64,000 nt of DNA. Origin: JBGRQA01 sp041725895. GTDB taxonomy: Bacteria > Bacteroidota > Bacteroidia > Bacteroidales > Marinifilaceae. A program made the position numbers and the translations under genes. The notes below the pieces were generated by a model, which saw only the letters and a list, made by a program, of their open reading frames with translations, was not told where the DNA came from and searched no databases. The DNA is taken from the NCBI GenBank assembly GCA_041725895.1, contig JBGRQA010000007.1, positions 1 to 64,000 of the forward strand. The letters run 5' to 3'. Positions 28,461 to 37,296 of this stretch are shown piece after piece; positions within the stretch are counted from its first letter, which is position 1, and every line of letters starts with the position of its first letter.

Positions 28461-28904
28461 ATGAAATACTTTCTAATGCTACTAGCCCTGACAGTGGGTT
28501 GTATACTCCCCATACAGGCCAGCATTAATGCTAAATTAGGAACCTTTCTGAAAACACCTTTAATGGCGGCCCTGGTCAATTTTTTGGTAGGGGGAATCAT
28601 TCTTATTTTTGTTATTATCGGAACACGCACTCCTAATAATATATTACTTGCCATAAAGGAAGCACCGACCTACGCCTGGATCGGTGGTATTCTGGGGGCA
28701 ACCTATGTTAGCTCCATTATTTTCCTTGTACCCCGTTTAGGAGGAGCGCTCAGCTTTGGTTTAATTGTAGCGGGGCAGTTAATTTTTTCTCTCCTCCTTG
28801 ATCATTTCGGATTGTTTGGGGTGCCGGTACAGAACATTAGCTGGGGAAGAATCGCCGGAATTCTCCTCATCCTTGCCGGCATCCTGTTTATCAGAAAGTT
28901 CTAG
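28461..28904 (+). CDS. DMT superfamily transporter, YdcZ/DUF606 type
   Basis: The 147-aa membrane protein has about five predicted transmembrane helices covering nearly its whole length. Its start, MKYFLMLLALTVGCILPIQASINAKLG, and the segments MAALVNFLVGGIILI, YAWIGGILGATYVSSIIFLVPRLGGALSFGLIVAGQ (seen in pieces) and ISWGRIAGILLILAGI are typical of the DUF606/YdcZ family. These are half-size members of the drug/metabolite transporter superfamily that probably act as dimers in the inner membrane. The substrate is unknown. It appears to be a single gene. Confidence 0.9.
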   Translation: MKYFLMLLALTVGCILPIQASINAKLGTFLKTPLMAALVNFLVGGIILIFVIIGTRTPNNILLAIKEAPTYAWIGGILGATYVSSIIFLVPRLGGALSFGLIVAGQLIFSLLLDHFGLFGVPVQNISWGRIAGILLILAGILFIRKF

Positions 28905-29150
28905 TTCCTTTTCCGCCTTTTCCCCTCCACAGGATTCTTGAAATAGAAAAGGAAAAAGAATAGCTACATTCTTCTATCCAACCTTTTAATCCTCCGATTT
29001 TTTCGATATATTCAAATCAAAGTTTTCAAGCTGATTAAAACATTCTAAATTTCCGTCTGATTGGGATATTCCCTATTGGGAAGCCCACATTTTACAACAG
29101 AAATAGAACCCAGAATCAGCAATTAAAATATCACATCATAAACCAATGGG

Positions 29151-30806
29151 ATGATCAAAACATTCGCAAGCATAAAAGCCTTGTCTACGATCCTGCTTTT
29201 CCTGCTGATTTCGGCATGCAATACCGAGTACTCAAGAAAGGATGTTTTGACTCGTGAAGAAAGAGACTGGCTAAACAATCAAAAAGAAATTAGAATCGCC
29301 ATAAGCACCAATTTTCCTCCCTTCCAATTCACCGACGAAAACAATACAAACAAGGGTCTTTCTGTGGACTTTTTAGAATTGGTAGAAGAAAAGATCAACT
29401 ATCGCTTCCAAAGGGTATATTTTGAGAATTGGAAAGATATTTTAGATGCAGGAAAAACCAGGCAAGTAGATGCCATTCTTGAAATCCAGGAAAATCCGGA
29501 TCGAAAGAGATTCTTTAATTTCACCCATTCCTTCCTGGAAGTACCTCACGCCATTATTATGCGGAAGGACTTTACAGAAAAAATTGACCTTTCTGGGATG
29601 AAAGGCCTAAAAGTTGCCGTCGTTGAAGATTATGCCATCCATGATTTTCTAAAGCAAAACTACCCTCAAATAGAACTTTTGCCTTTACCTGACGACAATT
29701 CATGCCTTCGGGCAGTTTCTCTGGAAATAGCAGATGCTATGGTTTCCAGCCAGGGCTTGGCAGTATATTTCATTCAGAAAGAGGCCATCTCCAATCTGCA
29801 TATTGTAGGGCATGCAGAATATAAAAACATTCTGGCTATTGCCGTAAGAAAAGACTGGCCCATACTCACCCGAATAATTGACAAAGGCTTGGCCAGAATC
29901 AGTCTCAGTGAGCGCAATAAAATTTATGACAGGTGGCTACAGTTAACCCCCATTAACTTCTGGCAACAATCGCAATTCTGGATACTCATTATTGCTCTGG
30001 CTATCATCAGTATTCTAACCATTTCCATCATTAGTCTATGGAATCAAACCCTGAAGCGACAAGTCGCTGTCAAAACAAAACAACTTCAAATAGCCAAGGA
30101 TAGAGCCGAAGAAAGTAACCGGTTGAAATCCTCCTTCCTGGCCAACATGTCCCACGAAATAAGAACTCCTCTCAACGCCATTCAAGGTTTTTCAGAATTA
30201 ATCAGCCAACAGGAACTGAGTCCGGAGAAAAAAGAAAAATATGCCGGAATTATCGATACCAATTGCAGATCACTGATTCATCTCATTAATGAAATACTGG
30301 ATCTCTCAAAAATTGAGGCAGGCCAAATTGTGATTCGAAAGCAATCCTTCGCCCTGCTTCCTTTTGTGGAAGAAATTGTTCAAACCCACAAAACCATTCT
30401 TAAAAATATCCCAGGTGTTCTATTGACACTTAAACAGCAACTGCCCAACAGGGACTTCACCATAAAAGCCGATCCCATACGTTTAAAACAAGTTTTGAAT
30501 AACCTCCTTAACAATGCAGAAAAATTCACACACAAAGGGAGTATCGAAATCGGACTTTCCCTTCTTAACGAATCAGAACTTCTGTTTTACGTGAGGGACA
30601 CGGGGATTGGTATTGCCCCCGAAGAACAAACGATCATTTTCGACAGATTTACCAAAATAGAAACCAATCCCAGTTGCCTGTACAGGGGGTCGGGATTGGG
30701 GCTTCATATCTGTAAAAAACTTTTGGACCTGATGGGCGGAAAAATATGGGTGGAATCGGAACCGGGAAAAGGCTCCTCCTTCTTCTTCACTCTTCCCAAG
30801 GAATAG
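29151..30806 (+). CDS. Sensor histidine kinase with periplasmic solute-binding (SBP3) domain
   Basis: The 551-aa protein has an N-terminal hydrophobic stretch with a lipobox-like ISAC (Cys about residue 24). A bacterial solute-binding family 3 domain follows at about residues 40-265 (IRIAISTNFPPFQF, GLSVDFLELV, DAILEIQENPDR, VAVVEDYAIHDFLK). One transmembrane helix lies at about 277-300 (FWILIIALAIISILTISII). The cytoplasmic part has a dimerisation/phosphoacceptor motif (FLANMSHEIRTPLNAI) and an ATPase with N box (LNNLLNNAEKF), G1 (DTGIGI) and G2 (GSGLGLHI), all intact. It should sense a small periplasmic ligand, as BvgS-type kinases do, and phosphorylate a response regulator encoded elsewhere, since none is adjacent. 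Lipidation combined with a later membrane helix would be unusual; the Cys may instead be part of a plain signal. Confidence 0.9.
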   Translation: MIKTFASIKALSTILLFLLISACNTEYSRKDVLTREERDWLNNQKEIRIAISTNFPPFQFTDENNTNKGLSVDFLELVEEKINYRFQRVYFENWKDILDAGKTRQVDAILEIQENPDRKRFFNFTHSFLEVPHAIIMRKDFTEKIDLSGMKGLKVAVVEDYAIHDFLKQNYPQIELLPLPDDNSCLRAVSLEIADAMVSSQGLAVYFIQKEAISNLHIVGHAEYKNILAIAVRKDWPILTRIIDKGLARISLSERNKIYDRWLQLTPINFWQQSQFWILIIALAIISILTISIISLWNQTLKRQVAVKTKQLQIAKDRAEESNRLKSSFLANMSHEIRTPLNAIQGFSELISQQELSPEKKEKYAGIIDTNCRSLIHLINEILDLSKIEAGQIVIRKQSFALLPFVEEIVQTHKTILKNIPGVLLTLKQQLPNRDFTIKADPIRLKQVLNNLLNNAEKFTHKGSIEIGLSLLNESELLFYVRDTGIGIAPEEQTIIFDRFTKIETNPSCLYRGSGLGLHICKKLLDLMGGKIWVESEPGKGSSFFFTLPKE

Positions 30807-30890
30807 TTGTCACCAGAATTGAACACCTGTACAATCTCTTTAATTCGTCCAATATCGTTTCACTACTAATATTACGAGCTTTTAAAACTT

Positions 30891-30943
30891 GGTCCTTGGC
30901 TCCCAAACCTTAAATATGACAGATCTTACGGAAGCCAAGAACC
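30891..30943 (-). terminator. Weak hairpin downstream of hisIE
   Basis: GGTCCTTGGCT (30891-30901) and AGCCAAGAACC (30933-30943) can pair over 11 positions with one wobble around a 31-nt loop, just after the hisIE stop. The U tract is poor, so it is only a candidate end of the his transcript. Confidence 0.3.
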
Positions 30944-30956
30944 TATAAACTCACAA

Positions 30957-31565
30957 TTAACGATGGCGCTTACGCAAAACATCCACAACATTCTCCAAAT
31001 TGTACCCCTTGGCAGTTAAAAGAACAAGGTAATGGTACATCAAATCGGCCGCTTCTCCCAGAAAAAGTTCTTCATTGGAGTCCTTTGCCTCAATGACCAA
31101 TTCCACTGCCTCTTCTCCTACCTTTTGAGCAATCTTGTTGATCCCCTTCCGAAATAAAAATGATGTATAGGACTTCTCATCCCCCCCGGTTCTGCGCTGA
31201 CGAATTACCTCTTCCAAATTCTGAAGAAAATCAATCCCTTCCGGGGAATTGGATTCTCCCCAACAAGTATCCGTTCCTTTGTGGCAGACCGGTCCCATTG
31301 GCTGAGCTTTAATCAGCAGCGTATCACCATCACAATCAACTTTCAGGTCGATTAATTGTAAAAAATTACCGCTTTCCTCTCCCTTTGTCCACAGACGCTT
31401 CTTACTTCTACTGTAAAAGGTCACTCTTTTCTCCGCCAAAGTTTTTTCGAAAGCTTCCCGATTCATATAGCCCAACATCAAAACCTGAAGGGTTTGACTA
31501 TCCTGTATCACTGCAGGTACAAGACCATTGCTTTTATCAAAATCTATTCTATTCATTCTTTTCAT
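30957..31565 (-). CDS. hisIE: Bifunctional phosphoribosyl-AMP cyclohydrolase / phosphoribosyl-ATP pyrophosphatase
   Basis: The 202-aa protein carries both middle steps 2 and 3 of histidine synthesis. Residues of about 1-110 are the HisI cyclohydrolase (VTFYSRSKKRLWTKGEESG, DCDGDTLLI, CHKGTDTCW with the zinc Cys residues). Residues of about 113-202 are the HisE pyrophosphohydrolase (KVGEEAVELVIEAK, EAADLMYHYLVLL). The fused form is usual in Bacteroidota. It is the last gene of the his operon, 46 bp after hisF. A second Met at residue 4 is an alternative start. It acts in the cytoplasm on phosphoribosyl-ATP made by HisG. Confidence 0.95.
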   Translation of the reverse strand: MKRMNRIDFDKSNGLVPAVIQDSQTLQVLMLGYMNREAFEKTLAEKRVTFYSRSKKRLWTKGEESGNFLQLIDLKVDCDGDTLLIKAQPMGPVCHKGTDTCWGESNSPEGIDFLQNLEEVIRQRRTGGDEKSYTSFLFRKGINKIAQKVGEEAVELVIEAKDSNEELFLGEAADLMYHYLVLLTAKGYNLENVVDVLRKRHR

Positions 31566-31611
31566 TCAAATTCTTACAATTAGGGAATATAACTCCCAAA
31601 TAAACGAACCT

Positions 31612-32367
31612 CTACAATCTCACAGAAATTTCCCGTTCAGTCAAATACTGCTTCAGTACAGGAATTTCAATCTCCCCGAAATGGAAAACACTTGCCGCCA
31701 GAGCAGCATCAGCTTTCCCCTCTTGAAAAGCGATTGCAAAATCTTCCATTTTACCGGCACCTCCGGAAGCAATCACAGGGATGTTCACCCGCTGCGATAA
31801 TTCGGCAAGCGTCTGGTTGGCAAAGCCATTCTTCGTCCCGTCGTGATTCATAGAAGTAAAAAGGATTTCACCCGCACCCAGCTTTTCACCCTCCTCTACC
31901 CAGGAGAACAGCTCCAACCCAGTGGGTAAACGTCCGCCATTGAGAAACACTTCCCATCTCCCATCTTTCTCTCTGGCATCCACAGCCAATACAACACATT
32001 GATTGCCGAACCTACCAGCTAATTCAGATATCAACTCCGGACGACGAACAGCAGCAGAATTCACCGCAACCTTATCGGCACCAGCCAACAATAAACGCCC
32101 GGCATCCTCAACCGAAGCGATTCCGCCTCCAACTGTAAAAGGAATATTAATCACCCTGGCAACCTTTCCCACAAGCTCCAAAAGAGTTTTTCGGCCCTCA
32201 TGCGTAGCAGTAATATCCAGAAACACCAACTCATCCGCTCCATTATCAGCATAGTAACGAGCCAATTCCACAGCATCACCGGCATCACGAAGATTGATAA
32301 AATTCACTCCCTTCACTGTTCTGCCATTCATAACATCCAAACAAGGAATAATTCTTTTTGCCAACAT
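31612..32367 (-). CDS. hisF: Imidazole glycerol phosphate synthase, cyclase subunit
   Basis: Start set at ATG 32367, giving 251 aa beginning MLAKRIIPCLDV, the family's standard start. The open frame runs 22 codons further into hisA without HisF similarity. The (beta/alpha)8 barrel shows both catalytic Asp residues, in PCLDVMNGR and in VVLAVDARE, and the phosphate-binding loops FTVGGGIAS, GADKVAVNSAA and VIASGGAGK. It uses ammonia supplied by HisH to make imidazole glycerol phosphate and AICAR. The start codon lies one base after the hisA stop codon, so translation is coupled. Confidence 0.96.
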   Translation of the reverse strand: MLAKRIIPCLDVMNGRTVKGVNFINLRDAGDAVELARYYADNGADELVFLDITATHEGRKTLLELVGKVARVINIPFTVGGGIASVEDAGRLLLAGADKVAVNSAAVRRPELISELAGRFGNQCVVLAVDAREKDGRWEVFLNGGRLPTGLELFSWVEEGEKLGAGEILFTSMNHDGTKNGFANQTLAELSQRVNIPVIASGGAGKMEDFAIAFQEGKADAALAASVFHFGEIEIPVLKQYLTEREISVRL

Positions 32368-32368
32368 A

Positions 32369-33100
32369 CTACAATACAAATTGGTTGACCAAATCGGATA
32401 ATTGAATTCGTCCCTCGTAGATAGCTTTACCAAGTATTACTCCATAGAGGCCGGCCTCTTCCAACTCACGGATATCATCCAGACAGCTCACGCCCCCGCT
32501 GGCAATCAGTTTAACCTTAGGAAATTTGGCAAGCAACTCACGATACAGTTCTACAGCCGGCCCGTTCAATGCACCATCTCTTGAAATATCTGTACAAATT
32601 ACATACTCTACCCCCTTGTTGAGATACTCCTCCAAAAAAGAGTCAAGAATTAATGAACTTTCCTCCTGCCAGCCGGACACTGCAATTCTATTCCCCTTCA
32701 CATCAGCACCCAGGATTATTTGATCCGGCCCATAAGTCTTGAGCCATTGACTGAACAACTCAGTATTCCGAACAGCAATACTTCCCCCGGTTACCTGCTT
32801 CGCTCCGCAATTCAGCACTTTCTTCAAATCCTCATCACTCGAAAGTCCACCGCCAAAATCAACTGCAAGGTTGGTTTGGCTGATAATCCTTTCCAAAACC
32901 GGCAAATTTACCACGTAACCTTCCCGGGCACCGTCCAAATCAACCAGATGAAGCCGTTGAATTCCAGCCTCCTCAAATTCCTTGGCCACCAGAACAGGGT
33001 CTTCTGAATAAACTTTTTCTGTTGCATAATCTCCATTGGTCAACCGAACGCATTTGCCTCCAATCAAATCAATGGCTGGTATAATTTCAATTCTACTCAT
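32369..33100 (-). CDS. hisA: ProFAR isomerase (phosphoribosylformimino-AICAR-P isomerase)
   Basis: The 243-aa barrel protein begins MSRIEIIPAIDLIGGKCVRL, with the catalytic Asp in PAIDL. The second catalytic Asp is in ILGADVKGN, and phosphate loops are seen at VDFGGGLSS, KQVTGGSIAV, LIASGGVS and GVILGKAIYEG. It opens the ribose ring of ProFAR to PRFAR, step 4 of the pathway. It lies between hisH (16 bp gap) and hisF in the operon. The length and motifs are ordinary. Confidence 0.96.
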   Translation of the reverse strand: MSRIEIIPAIDLIGGKCVRLTNGDYATEKVYSEDPVLVAKEFEEAGIQRLHLVDLDGAREGYVVNLPVLERIISQTNLAVDFGGGLSSDEDLKKVLNCGAKQVTGGSIAVRNTELFSQWLKTYGPDQIILGADVKGNRIAVSGWQEESSLILDSFLEEYLNKGVEYVICTDISRDGALNGPAVELYRELLAKFPKVKLIASGGVSCLDDIRELEEAGLYGVILGKAIYEGRIQLSDLVNQFVL

Positions 33101-33116
33101 TTTTCACTGCTTAATT

Positions 33117-33707
33117 TTAAACACTCAAAAAGTTCTGCAATAACTTTTCACCTGTTTCACCGGACTTTTCAGGATGAAACTGACAACCAAAGAAATTATC
33201 TTTATGTAGAGCCGCGCTAAAGGGCCGGATATAATCGCAAGTAGCGACAGTATATTCAGTAAGCGGGACATAATAGGAATGAACAAAATAGAAATATGCC
33301 CTGCCAGATATTCCCCGAAACAATTCTCCCTTCATCTCCTCCGCTGCATTCCATCCCATGTGCGGCACCTTTTCCTCAGGAGGAAACCGTTTCACAGAAG
33401 TAGAAAAAATCCCCAAGCCCATCGTATCACCTTCCTCGCAATGCTGACACATCAATTGCATCCCCAGACAAATGCCAAGAACTGGTTGTTTCAACTGAGG
33501 AATCAATTGATCCAAACCACTGCTTTTCAATGCTGACATTGCAGAAGAAGCTTCACCAACCCCTGGAAAAATCACCCGATCGGCGGACTGAATCCGTTGT
33601 GGATCATTAGTCAATTCCACATCCAACTTCAAACGCTGGAAGGCAAATTTTACCGATTGCACGTTCCCTGCACCGTAATCAATAATTACGATTCGTTCTT
33701 TTCTCAT
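33117..33707 (-). CDS. hisH: Imidazole glycerol phosphate synthase, glutaminase subunit
   Basis: The 196-aa class I glutamine amidotransferase has the nucleophile Cys in LGICLGMQLM, and the His-Glu pair in FGCQFHPEKSG near the C-terminus. The oxyanion/PGVG region reads VIFPGVGEASSAM. It releases ammonia from glutamine for HisF. The HisH-HisA-HisF order keeps the two synthase subunits in one operon, separated by hisA. The spacing to hisB is 10 bp. Confidence 0.96.
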   Translation of the reverse strand: MRKERIVIIDYGAGNVQSVKFAFQRLKLDVELTNDPQRIQSADRVIFPGVGEASSAMSALKSSGLDQLIPQLKQPVLGICLGMQLMCQHCEEGDTMGLGIFSTSVKRFPPEEKVPHMGWNAAEEMKGELFRGISGRAYFYFVHSYYVPLTEYTVATCDYIRPFSAALHKDNFFGCQFHPEKSGETGEKLLQNFLSV

Positions 33708-33717
33708 GCTTGATTTT

Positions 33718-34863
33718 TTAAAGAAGCCCTTTGGTTGAAGGCAATTGAAATTGATTCACATCTCTCTTAATGGCCATCTTAATGGCACGAGCCAGGCCCT
33801 TAAATATGGCTTCTATCTTATGATGCTCGTTTTCCCCTTCGGCCTGAATATTTAAATTACAGGCTGCCCCATCAGTAAAGGATTTAAAGAAGTGGAAAAA
33901 CATTTCGGTGGGTAGTTTCCCAATATACTCCCGCTGAAAATCTGCTTTCCAAACCAGCCAATTCCGTCCTCCAAAATCGAGAGCGACCTGTGCCAGGCAA
34001 TCATCCATGGGCAGGCAATAACCATATCGTTCGATGCCCACCTTGCTGCCAAGAGCCTCACGGAAGGCCTGTCCCAAAGCCAAAGCCGTATCCTCAATAG
34101 TATGGTGCTCGTCCACCTCCAAATCTCCTTTAACTTCTAAAGTGAGATCCACTCCTGAATGACGTGCAATTTGCTCCAGCATATGATCAAAAAAGCCCAG
34201 CCCCGTTCGAATTCTACCACTTCCGGATCCGTCAAGATCCAATCGAATCTGCACATTTGTTTCATTTGTTCTCCTTTGAACCACAGCTACCCTCTCGCCC
34301 ATTCTCAATAGCTCATAAATTCTTTGCCATGAACTGGTCTGAAGCGCAATGGAAGACATCAACTCCGTCTTTTTCGTATTCAACTCCTCTTCGCCTATAT
34401 CTCCACTTGTTTCCAAAAAAACAGCTTTGGATCCAAGGTTTCGGGCCAATTCCACATCTGTCCATCGATCGCCTATGACATAAGAATTTTCAAGATCGTA
34501 CTCCCCATTCAAATATTGCGTAAGCATAGCTGTTGCGGGCTTACGGGTTGGAGCCATTTGCTCCGGCATGGATCGGTCGATGCAGATTTCATCAAAAACG
34601 ATTCCTTCATTTTCAAAAAAACGAAGCATCTGATTTTGAGCTGGCCAAAACTTTTCCTCCGGAAAAATTTCACTCCCCAGTCCGTCCTGGTTGGTTACCA
34701 TCACCAAAATAAAATCCATTTCACGGGCAATACGGCCCAACCATTGAAAAACACCCGGATAGAATTCAAGTTTATCCAACCGGTCAACCTGGTAATTATC
34801 CTGAGGTTCCAGAATCAGGGTTCCATCCCTGTCGATAAATAATACTTTCTTTTTGTCTGTCAT
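33718..34863 (-). CDS. hisB: Bifunctional histidinol-phosphatase / imidazoleglycerol-phosphate dehydratase
   Basis: The 381-aa fusion has an N-terminal HAD-type histidinol-phosphatase (residues about 1-165) with the nucleophile motif LFIDRDGTL and a C-terminal dehydratase (about 190-381). The dehydratase has the two metal-binding motifs DEHHTIEDTALALG and ENEHHKIEAIFKGLARA. The fused enzyme carries out steps 6 and 8. This removes the need for a separate HisN, so the operon encodes the whole pathway. The last four bases of hisC overlap its start (34860-34863), indicating coupled translation. Confidence 0.96.
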   Translation of the reverse strand: MTDKKKVLFIDRDGTLILEPQDNYQVDRLDKLEFYPGVFQWLGRIAREMDFILVMVTNQDGLGSEIFPEEKFWPAQNQMLRFFENEGIVFDEICIDRSMPEQMAPTRKPATAMLTQYLNGEYDLENSYVIGDRWTDVELARNLGSKAVFLETSGDIGEEELNTKKTELMSSIALQTSSWQRIYELLRMGERVAVVQRRTNETNVQIRLDLDGSGSGRIRTGLGFFDHMLEQIARHSGVDLTLEVKGDLEVDEHHTIEDTALALGQAFREALGSKVGIERYGYCLPMDDCLAQVALDFGGRNWLVWKADFQREYIGKLPTEMFFHFFKSFTDGAACNLNIQAEGENEHHKIEAIFKGLARAIKMAIKRDVNQFQLPSTKGLL

Positions 34864-35939
34864 TGTCCATCTTTTTCATACCCCTTTAGGGCTTCCAATA
34901 AACTGCTATTTTCATCAGGTGTCCCTACACTTATTCGAAGACATTCCGCCAACCCGCTCATCCCGGAACGATCGCGAACAACCACTCCTTTTTGGATAAG
35001 AAATCTATAGAGCCGCTTAGCATTATCTACTTTTACAAGAAGAAAATTAGCCTGAGAGGAATAGATATTTTCGACAAAATCCAACACACTTAATTCCTGT
35101 TCCAATCGAAAGCGTTCCGAGAGAATACTTTTCACTCGTGTCTCCTTTTCAAACACAGAACCGAGTGCTTTCAACGCCTTCTGCTGCGACAAAACATTAA
35201 CATTATAGGGAAGCTTTATCTTGGATAAAAGGGCAACAACCTGAGGATGTGCAAAGCCAATCCCCAAACGGATTCCTGCCAACCCCCAAGCCTTAGAAAA
35301 AGTTTGAAGCACCACAAGATTTTGAAAATTCTCCAACCTCATAAGAAGTGAGGAATTGGGAGCAAAGTCAATATAAGCCTCATCCAACACAACCAAACCA
35401 GGAAACCGTTCCAACAAAAGCTCCACCCTTTCCGCATTCAACAAATTCCCGGTTGGGTTGTTTGGACTGCAGAGGAAAAGCATACGCGTCTGATCATCAC
35501 ACGCACCCAGTACTTGCGTTATGTCCGGCTGAAAATTCTGATCAAGCATCACCTCTCGCACCTCAATATCATTCAATTCGGCAGCAACCCTGTACATACC
35601 ATAAGTGGGAGAACAAATAATCACATTATCCACCCCCGGTCGGCAGAAGCCCCGATACAACAGATCGATTACCTCATCACTTCCATTGCCAAGAAATACC
35701 ATCTGGGCATCGACTCCTTTCAGCTGAGCAATCCTCGCCTTCAAATCCTTCTGATGCGGATCCGGGTATCGGTTCAAACCATTCCCATAAGGACTTTCAT
35801 TGGCATCCAAAAACACCCCCCTCGAACCATCGTATTCGTCCCTTGCAGAAGAATAGGCTTGCATGGTTTTCAAATTGTTTCGGACAAAGCTCATCGGATC
35901 AATTCCCAATAGCTTCCTTTCGTTCACCTGATCTCCCAT
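34860..35939 (-). CDS. hisC: Histidinol-phosphate aminotransferase
   Basis: The 359-aa class I/II aminotransferase shows DANESPYGNGLNRYPDP for substrate contact, FLGNGSDEVIDLL, SPNNPTGN, VLDEAYIDFA and the PLP lysine in TFSKAWGLAGIRLG. It converts imidazole acetol phosphate to histidinol phosphate using glutamate. The first residues, MGDQVNERKLLGIDPMSFVRNN, allow a start at the second Met; the first is preferred because it overlaps the hisD stop by one base, a pattern matching the other junctions of this operon. Confidence 0.96.
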   Translation of the reverse strand: MGDQVNERKLLGIDPMSFVRNNLKTMQAYSSARDEYDGSRGVFLDANESPYGNGLNRYPDPHQKDLKARIAQLKGVDAQMVFLGNGSDEVIDLLYRGFCRPGVDNVIICSPTYGMYRVAAELNDIEVREVMLDQNFQPDITQVLGACDDQTRMLFLCSPNNPTGNLLNAERVELLLERFPGLVVLDEAYIDFAPNSSLLMRLENFQNLVVLQTFSKAWGLAGIRLGIGFAHPQVVALLSKIKLPYNVNVLSQQKALKALGSVFEKETRVKSILSERFRLEQELSVLDFVENIYSSQANFLLVKVDNAKRLYRFLIQKGVVVRDRSGMSGLAECLRISVGTPDENSSLLEALKGYEKDGQ

Positions 35940-37234
35940 TAGTTTGCACTCTCCGAAATTTTATCCAAACGAATACGTACCGCTTTCCTATGAGCTTCCA
36001 GCTCCTCCGCCTGTGCCATAATCTCAATCGTTGGACCAAGATTTTTCAATCCCGAAGGAGTAATCTTCTGAAAGCTAATATTTTTCATAAAAGCCTCCAA
36101 ATCGACTCCTGAATAGGCCCGGGCAAATCCATTGGTAGGAAGAGTATGATTAGTACCTGAGGCATAATCACCTGCACTTTCAGGGGTATAATTTCCAAGG
36201 AAAACGGAACCGGCATTCCGAATCTGATCCACAATCTCTTCCTCCCTTTCTACCGATACAATTAAGTGTTCAGGTCCGTATTGATTTACAAGCTCCAGAG
36301 CCTCCTCCTGGTTGTCTACCAAAATAATTTTTGAATTGACAAGAGCTCGCTGAGCAACATCCTTTCGGGGCAGTTCCTTCATCTGGGTTTCCACCTCTGC
36401 CTGTACCTTATCCACCAAATCGGCCACCCAGGTAACCAATATCACCTGACTATCTGCTCCATGTTCGGCCTGCGATAGTAGATCCGCAGCAACAAAAGAG
36501 GGCTCTGATGAACCATCTGCCAAAACAAGCACTTCTGATGGTCCGGCAGGCATATCAATAGCAACTCCAACTTTGTTCACCAATTGCTTGGCGGCAGTTA
36601 CAAACTGATTACCCGGTCCAAATATCTTATAAACTGCAGGAACCGATTGAGTTCCCAATGCCATGGCTCCAATCGCCTGTATTCCACCTAACATGAATAC
36701 CCGTTGAATCCCAACCAATTGAGCCGCATATAAAATGGCCGGAGGCACCTTGCCGTTACTGGAGGGTGGAGTACAAAGAATTATCTCCTTACAACCCGCC
36801 AAACGCGCAGGTATTCCAAGCATTAGAACCGTAGAGAAAAGAGGGGCACTACCTCCCGGAACATACAAGCCAACCTTTTCGATAGGGGTGGATTTACGCC
36901 AGCATTTTACACCGGGAAAAGTTTCCACTTCCTCCGATTCCGAAAATTGAGACTTGTGAAAACGCTCAATGTTCAGAGCTGCGACCTCCATCGCTTTCTT
37001 TAATTCGGGAGATACCTCCTGTTCAGCATTTTTCCATTCAGAAGAACTCACTTCCAGTTCACCCAACCGAACCCGGTCGTAGAACCATGTATATTTCATA
37101 AGCGCCTTGTCGCCTTTTACCTTTATCTCCTTAAAAATCTGGTTCACCACTGCTTCCAACTCCTCCATTTCAATCACCGGACGAGACAAAATCTCAGGCC
37201 ATTTTTTTCTCTTTGGATATTGAATTACTTTCAT
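35939..37234 (-). CDS. hisD: Histidinol dehydrogenase
   Basis: The 431-aa enzyme carries the family motifs LYVPGGSAPLFSTVLM, MLGGIQAIGAMALGT, KIFGPGNQFVTAAKQLV, DMPAGPSEVLVLAD, DLLSQAEHGADSQ (zinc and catalytic residues) and SAGDYASGTNHTLPT. It performs the last two NAD-dependent oxidations from histidinol to histidine. It sits 62 bp downstream of hisG and overlaps hisC by one base. Length and motifs are complete, so an active enzyme is expected. Confidence 0.96.
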   Translation of the reverse strand: MKVIQYPKRKKWPEILSRPVIEMEELEAVVNQIFKEIKVKGDKALMKYTWFYDRVRLGELEVSSSEWKNAEQEVSPELKKAMEVAALNIERFHKSQFSESEEVETFPGVKCWRKSTPIEKVGLYVPGGSAPLFSTVLMLGIPARLAGCKEIILCTPPSSNGKVPPAILYAAQLVGIQRVFMLGGIQAIGAMALGTQSVPAVYKIFGPGNQFVTAAKQLVNKVGVAIDMPAGPSEVLVLADGSSEPSFVAADLLSQAEHGADSQVILVTWVADLVDKVQAEVETQMKELPRKDVAQRALVNSKIILVDNQEEALELVNQYGPEHLIVSVEREEEIVDQIRNAGSVFLGNYTPESAGDYASGTNHTLPTNGFARAYSGVDLEAFMKNISFQKITPSGLKNLGPTIEIMAQAEELEAHRKAVRIRLDKISESAN

Positions 37235-37296
37235 CTTTAAATAATTTTAGATTAACAAAAAATTAGATTATCCCGATAAAACGTTACTAAATGGTA

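Noticed and set aside
32368..32433. N-terminal extension of HisF by 22 codons into hisA
   Set aside because: The extra residues overlap hisA and do not resemble HisF; the ATG at 32367 gives the usual start.
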